Notes: generated by a model from the sequence alone, not told the origin. A stretch of 64,000 bases of DNA from Flagellimonas sp. 389 (GCF_018449435.1 NZ_JAHCMU010000004.1:186001-250000), one strand, 5' to 3'; positions 1-10,289 are shown, counted from the first letter of the stretch. Made by a program: numbers and translations.

Positions 1-412
1 CAACCCGGTTGTTCTCCCAAGCATAGTCGTCCGTCCGTTCAGGCACAAATCTGGAATAGCAAGCGGGAATACTGTCTTTTTGCTTCGTTGTTTCAGAAAA
101 TGTGACTTCATATACTTTTTCACTATTGGCAGCAATTTCAGGTTGAAACAAGAGCACATCCATCTCTCCATCACCATCTGTGTCCATTAGTTGCGAGGTG
201 ACCTCAGTCTTGTTTTCGGTGTCGAAAAGAACAATAGTACCTTTTGCCCCATCAACATGGAGGGAAGCCATGTCTACCGAAACTGTTTCTAAAGAACGGT
301 CTATATCCGTAGTGTTGTTTACAACGATCTGCTGGTTGTTTTTTGACTTTTCTTGGCATGAGAACGCAATAATTGAAAAAAGCGCTATTAGTAAAAGGTT
401 ATTTTTTCTCAT
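1..412 (-). CDS. DUF4861 family lipoprotein, 3' end beyond window
   Basis: The ATG is at 412-410 and the frame stays open to the window edge, giving about 137 N-terminal residues. The product begins with a lipoprotein signal (hydrophobic run ending IIAFSC, so lipidation at Cys18) and later contains SRFVPERTDDYAWENNRV, a stretch I recognise as the start of the DUF4861 family found in pectin- and ulvan-type PULs of Bacteroidetes. No reaction is firmly known to me for this family. The gene starts 12 bp after kduD ends, as the fifth member of the uxuB-uxuA-kduI-kduD operon, which suggests a role with unsaturated uronates. The C-terminal part, and so any active site, cannot be seen. Confidence 0.75.
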   Translation of the reverse strand, partial: MRKNNLLLIALFSIIAFSCQEKSKNNQQIVVNNTTDIDRSLETVSVDMASLHVDGAKGTIVLFDTENKTEVTSQLMDTDGDGEMDVLLFQPEIAANSEKVYEVTFSETTKQKDSIPACYSRFVPERTDDYAWENNRV

Positions 413-424
413 AATAAGTGCTAT

Positions 425-1219
425 TTAATTTTCATTGGAAGGTTTTCCTATCGTAGCCAGAATGCCTCCATCAACATACAGGATATGCCCATTGACAAAA
501 TCACTTGCCCTTGAGGCCAAGAATATCGCCGCTCCCGCCAAATCATCTGGATCCCCCCATTTTGCAGCAGGTGTACGGTTTACAATAAACTCATTGAATG
601 GATGGCCATCAACTCTAATTGGGGCCGTTTGGGAAGTTGCAAAATAGCCCGGTCCAATTCCGTTTACCTGAATATTATGTTTGGCCCATTCCGTTGCCAT
701 ATTCTGCGTTAGCATTTTTAAGCCACCTTTAGCAGCGGCATAGGCTCCAACCGTATTTCGCCCCAATTCGCTCATCATGGAACAAATGTTGATGATTTTT
801 CCTTGCTTGCGGGCCATCATGGTCTTGACCACATGTTTGGAAACGATAAAGGGACTGACCAAATCGACATCGATTACCTCTTTGAAATCGGCGACTTCCA
901 TCTTTTCCAAAGGGGTCCTTTTGATGATACCCGCATTGTTCACCAAAATATCGATAGGTCCAACCTTACTTTGAATCTTGCTAACGGCATCTATTACTTG
1001 TCGTTCATCGGTTACGTTGAACTTGTATCCCACAGCCTTAATGCCTTCCCTTTCATAAAGCTTTACGGCATCATCGATTTTTTGTTGTGATGAATTACCA
1101 TTAACGACAATGGTGGCGCCTGCTTTACCGAGTCCTTTGGCCATGGCCATGCCCAATCCATGTGTGCTGCCAGTAACCAATACGGTTTTCCCGGTTAGGT
1201 TGAATAATTCTGTGCTCAT
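425..1219 (-). CDS. kduD: 2-dehydro-3-deoxy-D-gluconate 5-dehydrogenase (SDR family)
   Basis: This 264-residue cytoplasmic SDR has the NAD(P)-binding glycine motif TGSTHGLG near residue 17, the NNAG motif near 94, and the catalytic YAAAK tetrad element near 160. KduD reduces 2,5-diketo-3-deoxygluconate, the KduI product, to 2-keto-3-deoxygluconate. Placement four bases after kduI makes KduD more likely than a generic gluconate 5-dehydrogenase, which is the main alternative for this sequence type. It forms the cytoplasmic end of the pathway for the unsaturated uronic acid released by GH88 and GH105. There is no signal peptide. Confidence 0.88.
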   Translation of the reverse strand: MSTELFNLTGKTVLVTGSTHGLGMAMAKGLGKAGATIVVNGNSSQQKIDDAVKLYEREGIKAVGYKFNVTDERQVIDAVSKIQSKVGPIDILVNNAGIIKRTPLEKMEVADFKEVIDVDLVSPFIVSKHVVKTMMARKQGKIINICSMMSELGRNTVGAYAAAKGGLKMLTQNMATEWAKHNIQVNGIGPGYFATSQTAPIRVDGHPFNEFIVNRTPAAKWGDPDDLAGAAIFLASRASDFVNGHILYVDGGILATIGKPSNEN

Positions 1220-1223
1220 TGCG

Positions 1224-2063
1224 TTATCTTAAATCTGTTATCTTGGCAGCGTCCATATCACCATAATCCATATTTTCCCCAGCCATACCCCATATAAAAG
1301 TGTAGTTCGAAGTTCCTGAACCACAATGGATGGACCATGGTGGTGAAATAACGGCTTCATGGTTTTGCATCCAGATATGACGTGTTTCTTGGGGTTGTCC
1401 CATAAAATGACATACGGATTGTCCTTCGGGAACATCCAAATAAAAATAAACCTCCATCCTTCGGTCATGCACATGTGCCGGCATAGTGTTCCAAACACTT
1501 CCTGTGCTCAACTCGGTCATTCCCATCTGCAATTGGCAAGTTGTTACTATCCCCCCGATGATCATTTGGCTTACAGTACGATCATTTGCCGTTTCCAGTG
1601 AACCAAGCTCTAATTTATTAGCCTCCGCAAGACTCACCTTTTTAGTTGGGTAGGTTGTATGTGCGGGTGCTGAGTTTATGTAGAACATGGCAGGCTTGTC
1701 ATTATTGTCACTCTTGAAAACAACTTCTTTATTGCCCATACCAATGTATAGAGCATCCTTATGGCCCAGTTCAAAGGAAGTGCCGTCCACTTCGACCGAA
1801 CCTGCCCCGCCCACATTTATAACCCCTAGCTCACGTCTTTCCAGAAAATACTCTGCCTTTAATGGGTCGATCGTGTCTAGCTTAAGCGGACTTTCTGGGA
1901 CTGCAGAACCAGCGATATAGCGATCATAGTGGGTATAGGTCAAATTAATTTTCCCTTTTTGCATAAGATTGTCTATCAGGAACTCATCCCGTAGTTCGGT
2001 AGTATCGTATTTTTTTACGGCCTTTGGACTTGAGGCATATCTGGTTTCGTAGGATATTGACAT
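1224..2063 (-). CDS. kduI: 5-keto-4-deoxyuronate isomerase
   Basis: This 279-residue cupin-fold isomerase converts 4-deoxy-L-threo-5-hexosulose uronate to 2,5-diketo-3-deoxygluconate. The metal-binding region is visible as PAHVHDRRMEVYFYLD near residues 192-208 (two His and a Glu) with a further His in PPWSIHCGSG about 45 residues later. This matches the KduI zinc site. Length agrees with the family. The gene lies between uxuA (14 bp upstream) and kduD (4 bp downstream). The substrate arises by ring opening of the unsaturated uronate left by a polysaccharide lyase and freed by GH88/GH105, both encoded in this window. Confidence 0.93.
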   Translation of the reverse strand: MSISYETRYASSPKAVKKYDTTELRDEFLIDNLMQKGKINLTYTHYDRYIAGSAVPESPLKLDTIDPLKAEYFLERRELGVINVGGAGSVEVDGTSFELGHKDALYIGMGNKEVVFKSDNNDKPAMFYINSAPAHTTYPTKKVSLAEANKLELGSLETANDRTVSQMIIGGIVTTCQLQMGMTELSTGSVWNTMPAHVHDRRMEVYFYLDVPEGQSVCHFMGQPQETRHIWMQNHEAVISPPWSIHCGSGTSNYTFIWGMAGENMDYGDMDAAKITDLR

Positions 2064-2077
2064 AATATGTATTTGTT

Positions 2078-3274
2078 TTATTCGTTAGCTATTGATTTTC
2101 TGATTCCTAGTTCAAGACCACGTAATTCCGCTAGGCCTCTGAGCCTGCCTATTCCAGAATATCCGGGATTTGTTTTCTTGTGAAGGTCATCGAGCATTTT
2201 ATGACCATGGTCCGGACGCATTGGCATTCTCAAATCTTTTCTTCCAGTTGATTTCCGTTTTTCATGCTCATTGATCAGTGCTTTCATGACACTGTACATA
2301 TCAACATCACCTTCCAAATGATTGGCCTCATGAAAATTGCCTTCTGAGTCACGTTTAGTGCTTCTTAAGTGGATGAAATGAATACGGCTGCCCAAACGTT
2401 CTATCATTCCTGCCAAATCATTGTCCTCACGTACCCCAAAAGAACCAGTACAAAAAGTCAAACCGTTGTTTGGACTGTCTACAGCATTATAAAGGTCAAC
2501 AATATCCTGTTCTGTACTGACGACTCTGGGTAAACCCAAAATAGGGTAAGGTGGGTCATCAGGATGAATACACATTAAAACTCCTGCCTTTTCGACTGCT
2601 GGGATAATATGCTCTAAAAACTCAAACAAATGTTTTTTGAGTTCTCTTGGGCCAATTTCATCGTATGTAGCAAGAACAGTATTGAAATCTTCCAAAGAAT
2701 AACCTTCTTCAGCACCAGGAAGACCAGCAATGATATTGTTGCTAAGTTGTTGTTGTTTTTCTTCGGATAGTGTTTCGAAGTATATTTTTGCAGAATTTTT
2801 TTCATCGTCTGTGTAGGATGTATCCGCGCCTGGACGTTTTAGCAGGAATAACTCAAACGCGGCAAATGCCGCTGCTTCGAAACGAAGCGCTGTTGAACCA
2901 TCTTCAACTTGATAATCAAGGTTCGTACGTGTCCAATCAAGAACTGGCATAAAGTTGTAGCAAACAATGTCAATACCACATTCCCCTAGATTTAACAGTG
3001 TTTGTTTATAGTTTTCAATGTAGACCATATACCCATCAGCCTGAGTTTTAATGGCCTCATGGATAGGTACACTTTCAACAACTGACCAAGTGAGACCGAC
3101 AGCCTCAATTTCTTGTTTTCTTTTTTGGATTTCGGCAATGGGCCATATTTGTCCGTTTGGAATGTGATGCAAGGCAGATACAATACCAGTGGCCCCAGCT
3201 TGTCTAATATCTGCCAATGAAACAGGGTCGTTGGGTCCGTACCATCGCCATGTCTGTTCTAATGTTATATTCAT
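2078..3274 (-). CDS. uxuA: D-mannonate dehydratase
   Basis: UxuA dehydrates D-mannonate to 2-keto-3-deoxygluconate. The protein starts [20 protein letters not shown], the usual beginning of the family. It carries CIHPDDPP (metal-ligand loop), HLRSTKRD and RPDHGH near the C-terminus. The frame is open further upstream to 3322, but the extra 16 residues are unlike the family and would overlap uxuB. I therefore place the start at ATG 3274-3272, 19 bp after the uxuB stop. With uxuB it forms the ketouronate-to-KDG branch, which would handle saturated glucuronate or iduronate residues. Confidence 0.92.
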   Translation of the reverse strand: MNITLEQTWRWYGPNDPVSLADIRQAGATGIVSALHHIPNGQIWPIAEIQKRKQEIEAVGLTWSVVESVPIHEAIKTQADGYMVYIENYKQTLLNLGECGIDIVCYNFMPVLDWTRTNLDYQVEDGSTALRFEAAAFAAFELFLLKRPGADTSYTDDEKNSAKIYFETLSEEKQQQLSNNIIAGLPGAEEGYSLEDFNTVLATYDEIGPRELKKHLFEFLEHIIPAVEKAGVLMCIHPDDPPYPILGLPRVVSTEQDIVDLYNAVDSPNNGLTFCTGSFGVREDNDLAGMIERLGSRIHFIHLRSTKRDSEGNFHEANHLEGDVDMYSVMKALINEHEKRKSTGRKDLRMPMRPDHGHKMLDDLHKKTNPGYSGIGRLRGLAELRGLELGIRKSIANE

Positions 3275-3293
3275 TTTGCGTTCACTACTATTT

Positions 3294-4124
3294 TTATACA
3301 CCGCTAAAGGCACTAAAACCACCGTCTACCGGTATAACTACACCAGTTACAAAAGAGGCTCCATCTCCACAAAGCCAAAGGGTGGTGCTGATAAGATCTT
3401 CGGGTTCCCCAAAGCGACCCATCGGGGTCTGGTCTATAATCGTATTTCCTCGTGCCGTTAAAGAGCCATCAGCCTCCGTTAACAGTGTTCGGTTTTGTTC
3501 CGTGAGAAAGAAGCCCGGTGCCAGTGCGTTTACCCGAATCCCTACTTTGGAAAAATGCACGGCCAACCATTGCGTGAAGTTAGAAACAGCTGCTTTGGCG
3601 CCACTATAGGCAGGAATTTTGGTCAAAGGAGTAAAAGCATTCATCGAGGAGATATTCAAGATGCTACATCCTTCCCTCGCAATCATATCTTGTGCAAATA
3701 CCTGGGTAGGTAAAAGCGTACCTATAAAGTTCAAATTGAAGGTGAATTGTATGCCCTCGGTATCAAGATCAAAAAAGGTCTTGAAGCCTTTCGTAGTATT
3801 TTTTAGGTCCTTGGTTTCCAGATAAGGATTACTGGTGGTTCCTAAAGGGTGGTTGCCACCGGCACCATTTACTAATATATCACATGTCCCCAATTTTGAA
3901 TTGATTTCATTTTTTGCCCTTTCCAGTGATTCCTTTTCCAATACATTGGCTTCCACACCTAAAGCTTCTCCACCTGCATTATTGATTTCACCTGCTACTT
4001 TATCAGCGGCGTCTTTTTTTAAATCCAAAACCGCAATTTTATGTCCTTTACTGGCCAATGCTTTGGCCAATGTACTGCACAAAACGCCTCCAGCGCCTGT
4101 TAAAACGACTACTTTTTTATTCAT
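3294..4124 (-). CDS. uxuB: SDR-type D-mannonate oxidoreductase / fructuronate reductase
   Basis: This 276-residue SDR has the motif [15 protein letters not shown] near residue 9, NGAGGNHP near 86, and a YSGAK catalytic motif near 172. It belongs to the Bacteroidetes SDR form of D-mannonate oxidoreductase, which typically sits directly before uxuA, rather than to the long-chain UxuB of enterobacteria. The reaction is fructuronate to D-mannonate with NAD(P)H. It is the first gene of the five-gene uronate operon. Its upstream region contains an operator-like ACAGGAT site 175 bp from the start codon. Confidence 0.85.
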   Translation of the reverse strand: MNKKVVVLTGAGGVLCSTLAKALASKGHKIAVLDLKKDAADKVAGEINNAGGEALGVEANVLEKESLERAKNEINSKLGTCDILVNGAGGNHPLGTTSNPYLETKDLKNTTKGFKTFFDLDTEGIQFTFNLNFIGTLLPTQVFAQDMIAREGCSILNISSMNAFTPLTKIPAYSGAKAAVSNFTQWLAVHFSKVGIRVNALAPGFFLTEQNRTLLTEADGSLTARGNTIIDQTPMGRFGEPEDLISTTLWLCGDGASFVTGVVIPVDGGFSAFSGV

Positions 4125-4299
4125 TGGTTAATGTAGTTTTCTAAAATCAGATACTTATTAGACTTGATTGTACCTCTTACTCAAATTTCAAGCTTTTAAT
4201 TGAAAAGAACTAATGAGTCACCTGTCCAATAGTGCAAAATAGGGGGTAAATAAGTCCAATTTATTATTTCTAAAAGTACTAAATAGGGAAAATGTAGCT

Positions 4300-4314
4300 A
4301 TCCTGTGGTATCTT
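4300..4314 (-). promoter_or_regulatory. PUL operator-like site, uxuB operon
   Basis: Minus-strand sequence AAGATACCACAGGAT in the 237-bp divergent region between uxuB and the beta-helix gene, 175 bp before uxuB. It shares CCACAGGAT with the sites at 45413-45427 and 45516-45530. The binding protein is unknown; the hybrid two-component regulator of this window is the likely one. Confidence 0.5.
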
Positions 4315-4361
4315 GTTTTTAATTCATTTTAAAGGTTCTTTTCTAAACCAAACTCAGTTAT

Positions 4362-6032
4362 ATGATATCATTCTCTAATGTTAACCATCAGTTTTTCCCC
4401 CATCTTGTTTTTTACTTCTTTCCCTTGTTACTTCTTTCCCAAGAGCTTCCAAAAATTTTACAGTTCTCGAACGAATCAGATGTAGCATATTTGCCTGATT
4501 TCAGCTATGCCGGTTATGGATTTGGTGAAAAAGAAATGCCTGTGCATGCTAAAAAGATAGTTTTGGCAACAGATTATGGGGTGGTGGCAAATGACGGTCT
4601 TGATGATTCCAAAGCTTTATTGAAGGCCATGGGAGCAATTAAAGAAATGAAAGGAAATACTGTTTTACAACTGCCTAAAGGAAGACTCATATTAAGTGAT
4701 ATTCTTTACATAGAGCGAAGTGATTTTGTATTACGAGGCGCAGGGTCTGGACCCAACGGTACAGAGATTTATTGCCCAAGGCCTATGATGTACTTAAAAG
4801 ACCCAGAAATTTTGAAAGAGCTACGGGAGTATTTGCTCAAATTTGATAAACGGCAGAAGGAGCCGGAGAACAACATCGACCTTCCTTTTTCTCAGTACGC
4901 TTGGTCTGGCGGAATGATATGGACCCAGGTTCCAGGAGAGCGGGTGAAATCATACCTGGGCAAATACGATGTTCCAGAAACAGTTGTGGCCGAAATATCA
5001 AATGGTAAACGTGGTGGGCATCAACTGAATGCTACAACTATTGAAGGCTTGAAGGTTGGTGATGTGGTACAACTCCAGCTTTTTAATAAGACGGGTACCG
5101 TAAATTCTGATTTGGTAAATGATCTTTATAAAAGCGCCAAGGTTGAAATTGGTTCTCATCATTGGTCGTTTCCTACGCTTCCTATTGTTCGTCAGGAAGT
5201 ACTTATCACTAAAATTTCAGGAAATGAAATAACGATAAAGACACCATTAACGGTAACTATAAAGCCAAGTTACAAGGCTCGTTTGGTTAAATGGAAACAT
5301 TTGAAGGAAGTAGGAATAGAACATTTTAGCATTGTGTTCCCGGGTGCTTCATACATCGCACATCATGTTGAAAGAGGTTTTAATGGTATTTTTTTAACGA
5401 GGGTTTTTAACAGTTGGGTCAAAGATGTAACCATACATAATGCGGATAGTGGTATATTGAGCGAAGAAATTGCAAATACTACCATTGCCAACATACGTAC
5501 AACAGGAGAAAATAAAGCACATTATACCGTTGCCATGGCAGGAGTACATAATGTGTTGGTAGATAATCTAAAGGTTTTCAACCACGCGGAACACCCATTG
5601 AGCTTTAATACGTTTTCTACAAAAAATGTCTATAAGAACTGCGAGGTTTTCGTAAAAGCCATTCTTGACCAGCACTCTGGTGCAAATCACCAAAACCTTT
5701 TCGATAACATCACCGTTTATGTTGAACCTAAAGATGATCATAGTTACCCTTTGTTTGAAGGAGGCGGAGCTGGTTATTGGAAACCGTCCCATGGCGCTTT
5801 TAGCACATTCTGGAACATTAACGTTCATTTTTTAAATGGTTTTGAAAATAATGAACCTATTGTATTGAATGGAATGGAGGATGGACCTTTCGCACACTTG
5901 GTAGGAATCCATGGAAATCATCCAGTTAAGGTGACCTATGGCCCAAGTGCTTACATGGAATTTATAAACCAAGACCTGGAGCGTATACCTTCGTTGTATG
6001 ATTATCAACTGAAAGCAAGGCTTCGGCAATAA
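4362..6032 (+). CDS. Exported right-handed beta-helix protein (pectate-lyase superfamily)
   Basis: This protein has 556 residues. A hydrophobic N-terminus (about residues 12-27) suggests export. Residues 70-135 (DYGVVANDGLDDSKALLKAM, then VLQLPKGRLILSDIL and VLRGAGSG) are the typical N-terminal cap of pectate-lyase-3-like beta-helices, and the rest is rich in the short strand repeats of such a solenoid (about 290-480). I cannot assign a PL, GH or DUF4955-type family with certainty. It lies 65 bp before the regulator gene on the same strand, so the two may be co-transcribed. A lyase or hydrolase acting on uronate-containing glycans is the reasonable guess; no catalytic residues are identified. 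Confidence 0.65.
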   Translation: MISFSNVNHQFFPHLVFYFFPLLLLSQELPKILQFSNESDVAYLPDFSYAGYGFGEKEMPVHAKKIVLATDYGVVANDGLDDSKALLKAMGAIKEMKGNTVLQLPKGRLILSDILYIERSDFVLRGAGSGPNGTEIYCPRPMMYLKDPEILKELREYLLKFDKRQKEPENNIDLPFSQYAWSGGMIWTQVPGERVKSYLGKYDVPETVVAEISNGKRGGHQLNATTIEGLKVGDVVQLQLFNKTGTVNSDLVNDLYKSAKVEIGSHHWSFPTLPIVRQEVLITKISGNEITIKTPLTVTIKPSYKARLVKWKHLKEVGIEHFSIVFPGASYIAHHVERGFNGIFLTRVFNSWVKDVTIHNADSGILSEEIANTTIANIRTTGENKAHYTVAMAGVHNVLVDNLKVFNHAEHPLSFNTFSTKNVYKNCEVFVKAILDQHSGANHQNLFDNITVYVEPKDDHSYPLFEGGGAGYWKPSHGAFSTFWNINVHFLNGFENNEPIVLNGMEDGPFAHLVGIHGNHPVKVTYGPSAYMEFINQDLERIPSLYDYQLKARLRQ

Positions 6033-6097
6033 CCTAGGTTATTTTATATATTAGGACTAAACTTAATTCGTGAGTGCCATGTTGCTCATTCGATTTT

Positions 6098-9000
6098 ATG
6101 AAAAATCTGTGTATAGTTTGTTTTACTTTTTTAAGTGTTTTCTGCTTCGGTCAAAGTCTGGAAAAGACTTATCAATTTAAGCACTTAAACACCAGTGATG
6201 GACTTTCTCAAAGTTCTGTTATTGCAATGGAGCAAGATCGGCTAGGGAGGATGTGGTTGGGTACTCGTGATGGCCTCAATGTGTATGATGGCACTAAATT
6301 TAAGGTGTATCGTACAGTTTTGAACGATAGCACATCCATTAGTAACAGCGACATTCTTTCAATAATGGAAGATAGTGAGGGTTTTATATGGATAGGCACT
6401 TATAACGGATTAAACAAATATGACCCTATTAAGGATACCTTTGAGCGTTTTTATCATTTTAAGGACAAGAATTCGCTTAGCAACAATACCGTTTGGGCAA
6501 TAGAGGAGGTCGCTAATGGGGATATTTGGATTGGTACTTCGAATGGACTGTCCATCTACAACAAAGAAACTGATGTATTCACTAGCATATATAATGAAAG
6601 TGATTCAATTTCTGATAACGGAATACCTTCTAATTATGTTCTCAGCATAAAGGCGGCCAATAATGGGACTATTTGGGTAGGTACATCCAAAGGTTTTTGT
6701 AAAGTGATAAAAGATGAGGCACTCACTATTGGTTTTCAACAATTCAACCCAACCGATTATCTTGAACAACCTTTTGTGCAGACTATTTCGGATTGTGGGG
6801 AAAATAGTATTTGTGTAGGTACCAAAAATATGGGGTTACTCAATTTTGATTTGATCTCTGAACGATTTCTTACCAATTCCTATACCATTGAACATAAAGA
6901 TGTAAGGGCCGTTATCTCTGCGGAAGAAGGTTTGTTGTGGGTAGGCACTTCTAAAGGAATTCTTTTATTGAATACCAATGGAATCTTAAAAAACATTGCT
7001 TACGAACCCGAAAAACAAAACGGTTTAAGTCACAACTATATCAAATCTATTTTTAAAGATAGGAAAGGATCTGTTTGGATAGGATCTTATTACGGGGGCA
7101 TAGATATCTGGGACGTTTCAAATACCAACTTTATAAATTATAAAGAATCTTCGGGCAGGCATAGATTGGGTCATAAGGTGGTAAGTTCTATAGTGAGCGA
7201 CACTAAAGGGAATCTATATTTTGGGACGGAAGGTGGTGGGATAACAGTTTTTGATAAACAAGGAAAAGCACCGCGTTACATCAATACATCAAATACCGAT
7301 ATTCTACAAAGTGATAATATAAAATCGCTGTTTATTGATGATAATCTCCTTTGGGCAGGAACTTTTAATGGCGGAGTGGAGATTTTCAATATTGAACGCA
7401 ATCGGTTTGAAACTAATATCCTATCAACAGTATTGGATGAGATTTTAAATACGACCGGTGTCTATACCATTAAAAAAGGATTATATGACGATTACTGGTT
7501 TGGCACATTTGGTCAGGGACTCGTCCGTTACGATTTGCAGAAAAAAACACATGAGGTGTTTGACCATGAACCGGAAGTCGATAAATCCATTTCAAGTAAT
7601 AGAATTCGCAGCTTAATGATCGATAAAGGTGCAAATGTATGGGTTGGTACGCAGAGTGGTCTTAATTTATTGCCTTTCTCCAACGGAGGATATACTTCGA
7701 ACAGGATAACTAGATTTTTTTATGATCGGGAAACGGGTTCCGGTGATGACATTCTTACGATTTTTCAAGATACAAGTGGTGTTGTCTGGGTTGGGATAAG
7801 AGCTAAAGGCCTATTTCGTTTTGATGGTAAACAATTTCAAGAAATACCTTTAAAGACCGATGTTCAGGTAACCTCTATTTACGCCATTTTGGAGGATGTT
7901 GACAATACCTTATGGATGAGTAGTAACCAAGGGCTATTAAAATATAATACGTATGAAGATTCGTTTGTTCTCTATAGCGAAAAAGATGGTCTAGTAGGAA
8001 ATGAGTTCAGTACAGGTGCAGCGCTAAGACCAGAACCTTCAAAGTTTTATTTTGGAGGCCCAGAAGGAGTATCTTATTTTGATTCCAAAACAATTGCACA
8101 AAATTCCTATGTTCCGCAAGTAATTCTAACTGACTTAAAGGTTAAGAACGAAACTGTTTCGGTCACTAATGAAGATGGTATCCTGAATCAAAGTATGCCT
8201 TTTACCAAAGAAATAACACTTGATTATAATAAGGCTAATTTTTCAATAGATTTTACAATTCCCAATTTTATTAATCCAAATAGCAATCGGTACCAATATC
8301 GCATGGTAGGACTGGATGAAAATTGGACACTTACGAATCAATCCAAAGCGAACTATACCATACAAAGACCTGGAGATTATGTGTTTCAAGTGAAGGGAGC
8401 CAATAATGATGGATATTGGAATACTGAACCTACGATCATAAAAATTCAAGTACTTCCAGCTCCTTGGCTAAGCATTTGGGCAAAAATGCTATATGGTCTT
8501 TTGGTTTTAGCAGCACTTTTTGGTTTGATCAGTATTATACGTTCCAAAACAAAGCTCAAACATAAATTGGAATTGGAACATTTGGAACATGAACGTAATA
8601 AAGAACTTAATGACGCCAAGCTACGTTTCTTTACCAACATCTCCCATGAATTTAGAACACCTTTGACCCTTATTACGGGACCATTGCAACAATTGCTGAC
8701 GGATTATAAAGGCAGTAGAGTGGTCTACCAAAAGTTATTGGTAATAGAAAGTAGTGCCAAACATCTGTTACAGTTGATAAATAGACTCATGGACTTCAGA
8801 AAACTGGAACACCAAAAATACAAGCTTGAAACTGCGGAAGGCAATATCGTTAAATTTCTGAAAGAAATCTACCTCTCTTTTTCGGAGTTCGCAAAAGGTA
8901 ATGGCTACGAATACACATTTGAAACAGAACAGTCTAAAATTCTGGTCTATTATGATCGTTCAAAGCTAGAGCAAGTGTTTTATAACCTAATTTCCAATGC

Positions 9001-10207
9001 ATTTAAATATACCCCATATGGAGGAAAGATTACCATTCAGATAAAAAAGGATGGAGAATCCGTGCTAATAGATATTAAAGATTCAGGACGTGGGATACCT
9101 GAACAATATAGGCATAAGGTGTTTGATCGATTTTTTGAAATACCTGATTTTGCCAAAGATGAAAATACTCAAGGTACTGGAACAGGAATTGGGCTATCTA
9201 TAGCCAAAAGCATTGTAGAACTTCATAAAGGGGATATTTCCATTATTGACCAAAATATACCTGGAAGTACGTTTAGGGTAACATTGAAATTAGGAAGACA
9301 CCATATTACGGATGATGAAATAATCAAGGATTTTAAATTTAGTGATGATCTGGGCCTATATACCTCGCAATTAAAACAAAAGTTGTCGGATCTTTCGATA
9401 AAGTCAAATGAACTTTTGATGAACGAGGAACGGGAAGTAGTTCTAATAGTTGAGGACAATGTACCCTTAAGAAACTTCATTAAAGATATATTACAGGATA
9501 CATACAATGTAGTGGAAGCAGGTGATGGGAAAGAAGCACTGGAAAAGGCTTTGAAATATATTCCCTCTTTAATTGTTTCTGATGTGATAATGCCTGTAAT
9601 GGTGGGTACAGAGCTTTGCGCAAAGATTAAGGAAAATATCCAAACCAGTCATATTCCTGTAATATTGCTTACCTCTAGAACGTCTTTACTGTATAAGTTT
9701 GAAGGTTTGGAAAGTGGTGCGGATGATTACATAAGCAAACCTTTTGATATTAAAGAATTCAAGCTCCGAATTAAAAATTTGATAGATTCCACAAATAGAC
9801 TTAAAAGCAAGTTTTCTGACGATAAAGGCCTTACGCCCAATGAAATTGTAATCTCATCAATAGATGAAAAGTTATTGAAGAAAGCACTCAAAATTGTGGA
9901 AGATAATATTTCCAATGATCAATTTGATATCATAACCTTCGGTACCGAGCTTGGCGTTAGTCGAACTTTACTCTTTACCAAAATTAAAGCCTGGACCAAT
10001 TTCACACCAAATGAGTTCATTCAGGAAATCAGAATGAAACGAGCGGTTCAATTGCTAGAGCAAGGAAACCTCACAATCGCCGAAATTGGATATCAAGTAG
10101 GGTTTAAAAATCCAAAATACTTCAGTAAATGCTTTCTGAAAAAATTTGGTTTAAGTCCCTCCGCTTACTTGAAAAAATTCTCCCAAGAGTTCTTCGATTT
10201 AAATTAA
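6098..10207 (+). CDS. Hybrid two-component system sensor/regulator (HTCS) of the PUL
   Basis: This is a one-protein signalling system of 1369 residues. After a signal peptide (ends FCFGQ) come two seven-bladed-type propellers built from repeats such as DRLGRMWLGTRDGLNVYD (about 25-690), a Y_Y_Y domain (about 700-785) and one membrane helix (about 793-815). The histidine kinase follows, with His850 in FFTNISHEFRTPLTL and an ATPase with GTGTGIGLSIAKS. A receiver domain has acidic pair E1119/D1120 and phosphoacceptor D1162 in VSDVIMPV. An AraC-type DNA-binding domain (about 1275-1362) ends the protein. The start ATG 6098 is preferred over GTG 6074 because it directly precedes the signal peptide. 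The periplasmic part normally binds an oligosaccharide and the AraC domain activates the PUL. It is the only transcription factor in the window. Confidence 0.93.
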   Translation: MKNLCIVCFTFLSVFCFGQSLEKTYQFKHLNTSDGLSQSSVIAMEQDRLGRMWLGTRDGLNVYDGTKFKVYRTVLNDSTSISNSDILSIMEDSEGFIWIGTYNGLNKYDPIKDTFERFYHFKDKNSLSNNTVWAIEEVANGDIWIGTSNGLSIYNKETDVFTSIYNESDSISDNGIPSNYVLSIKAANNGTIWVGTSKGFCKVIKDEALTIGFQQFNPTDYLEQPFVQTISDCGENSICVGTKNMGLLNFDLISERFLTNSYTIEHKDVRAVISAEEGLLWVGTSKGILLLNTNGILKNIAYEPEKQNGLSHNYIKSIFKDRKGSVWIGSYYGGIDIWDVSNTNFINYKESSGRHRLGHKVVSSIVSDTKGNLYFGTEGGGITVFDKQGKAPRYINTSNTDILQSDNIKSLFIDDNLLWAGTFNGGVEIFNIERNRFETNILSTVLDEILNTTGVYTIKKGLYDDYWFGTFGQGLVRYDLQKKTHEVFDHEPEVDKSISSNRIRSLMIDKGANVWVGTQSGLNLLPFSNGGYTSNRITRFFYDRETGSGDDILTIFQDTSGVVWVGIRAKGLFRFDGKQFQEIPLKTDVQVTSIYAILEDVDNTLWMSSNQGLLKYNTYEDSFVLYSEKDGLVGNEFSTGAALRPEPSKFYFGGPEGVSYFDSKTIAQNSYVPQVILTDLKVKNETVSVTNEDGILNQSMPFTKEITLDYNKANFSIDFTIPNFINPNSNRYQYRMVGLDENWTLTNQSKANYTIQRPGDYVFQVKGANNDGYWNTEPTIIKIQVLPAPWLSIWAKMLYGLLVLAALFGLISIIRSKTKLKHKLELEHLEHERNKELNDAKLRFFTNISHEFRTPLTLITGPLQQLLTDYKGSRVVYQKLLVIESSAKHLLQLINRLMDFRKLEHQKYKLETAEGNIVKFLKEIYLSFSEFAKGNGYEYTFETEQSKILVYYDRSKLEQVFYNLISNAFKYTPYGGKITIQIKKDGESVLIDIKDSGRGIPEQYRHKVFDRFFEIPDFAKDENTQGTGTGIGLSIAKSIVELHKGDISIIDQNIPGSTFRVTLKLGRHHITDDEIIKDFKFSDDLGLYTSQLKQKLSDLSIKSNELLMNEEREVVLIVEDNVPLRNFIKDILQDTYNVVEAGDGKEALEKALKYIPSLIVSDVIMPVMVGTELCAKIKENIQTSHIPVILLTSRTSLLYKFEGLESGADDYISKPFDIKEFKLRIKNLIDSTNRLKSKFSDDKGLTPNEIVISSIDEKLLKKALKIVEDNISNDQFDIITFGTELGVSRTLLFTKIKAWTNFTPNEFIQEIRMKRAVQLLEQGNLTIAEIGYQVGFKNPKYFSKCFLKKFGLSPSAYLKKFSQEFFDLN

Positions 10208-10211
10208 ACTA

Positions 10212-10251
10212 CTGTAAAATAGAGTGTTAAAATTATTTTACAGGATTTTTG
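10212..10251 (+). terminator. Hairpin after the regulator gene
   Basis: Arms CTGTAAAAT (10212-10220) and ATTTTACAG (10235-10243) pair perfectly over 9 bp and are followed by a short T run. The position just after the HTCS stop suggests termination. The stem is AT-rich, and the right arm overlaps an operator-like site (10232-10246), so one sequence may serve both purposes. Confidence 0.45.
10232..10246 (+). promoter_or_regulatory. PUL operator-like site, susC operon
   Basis: Plus-strand ATTATTTTACAGGAT, 182 bp before susC. It matches the second site in front of the PL28 gene (ATTGTTTTACAGGAT, minus strand 26695-26681) at 14 of 15 positions. It overlaps the right arm of a terminator-like hairpin, which lowers confidence. 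Confidence 0.4.
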
Positions 10252-10289
10252 AACCCCTATTTCTGGACTTTTAACGCTCGCTTTTAACA

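Noticed and set aside
3275..3322. N-terminal extension of UxuA by 16 residues
   Set aside because: The extension is unlike the family and overlaps uxuB; ATG 3274 gives the usual [14 protein letters not shown] start.
4219..4234. Additional operator site CACCTGTCCAATAGTG
   Set aside because: Only the CCTGT part agrees; the AGGAT half is lost (AGGTG), so it is not counted.
6074..6097. GTG start of the HTCS gene
   Set aside because: ATG 6098 directly precedes a normal signal peptide; the eight extra residues from GTG break it.
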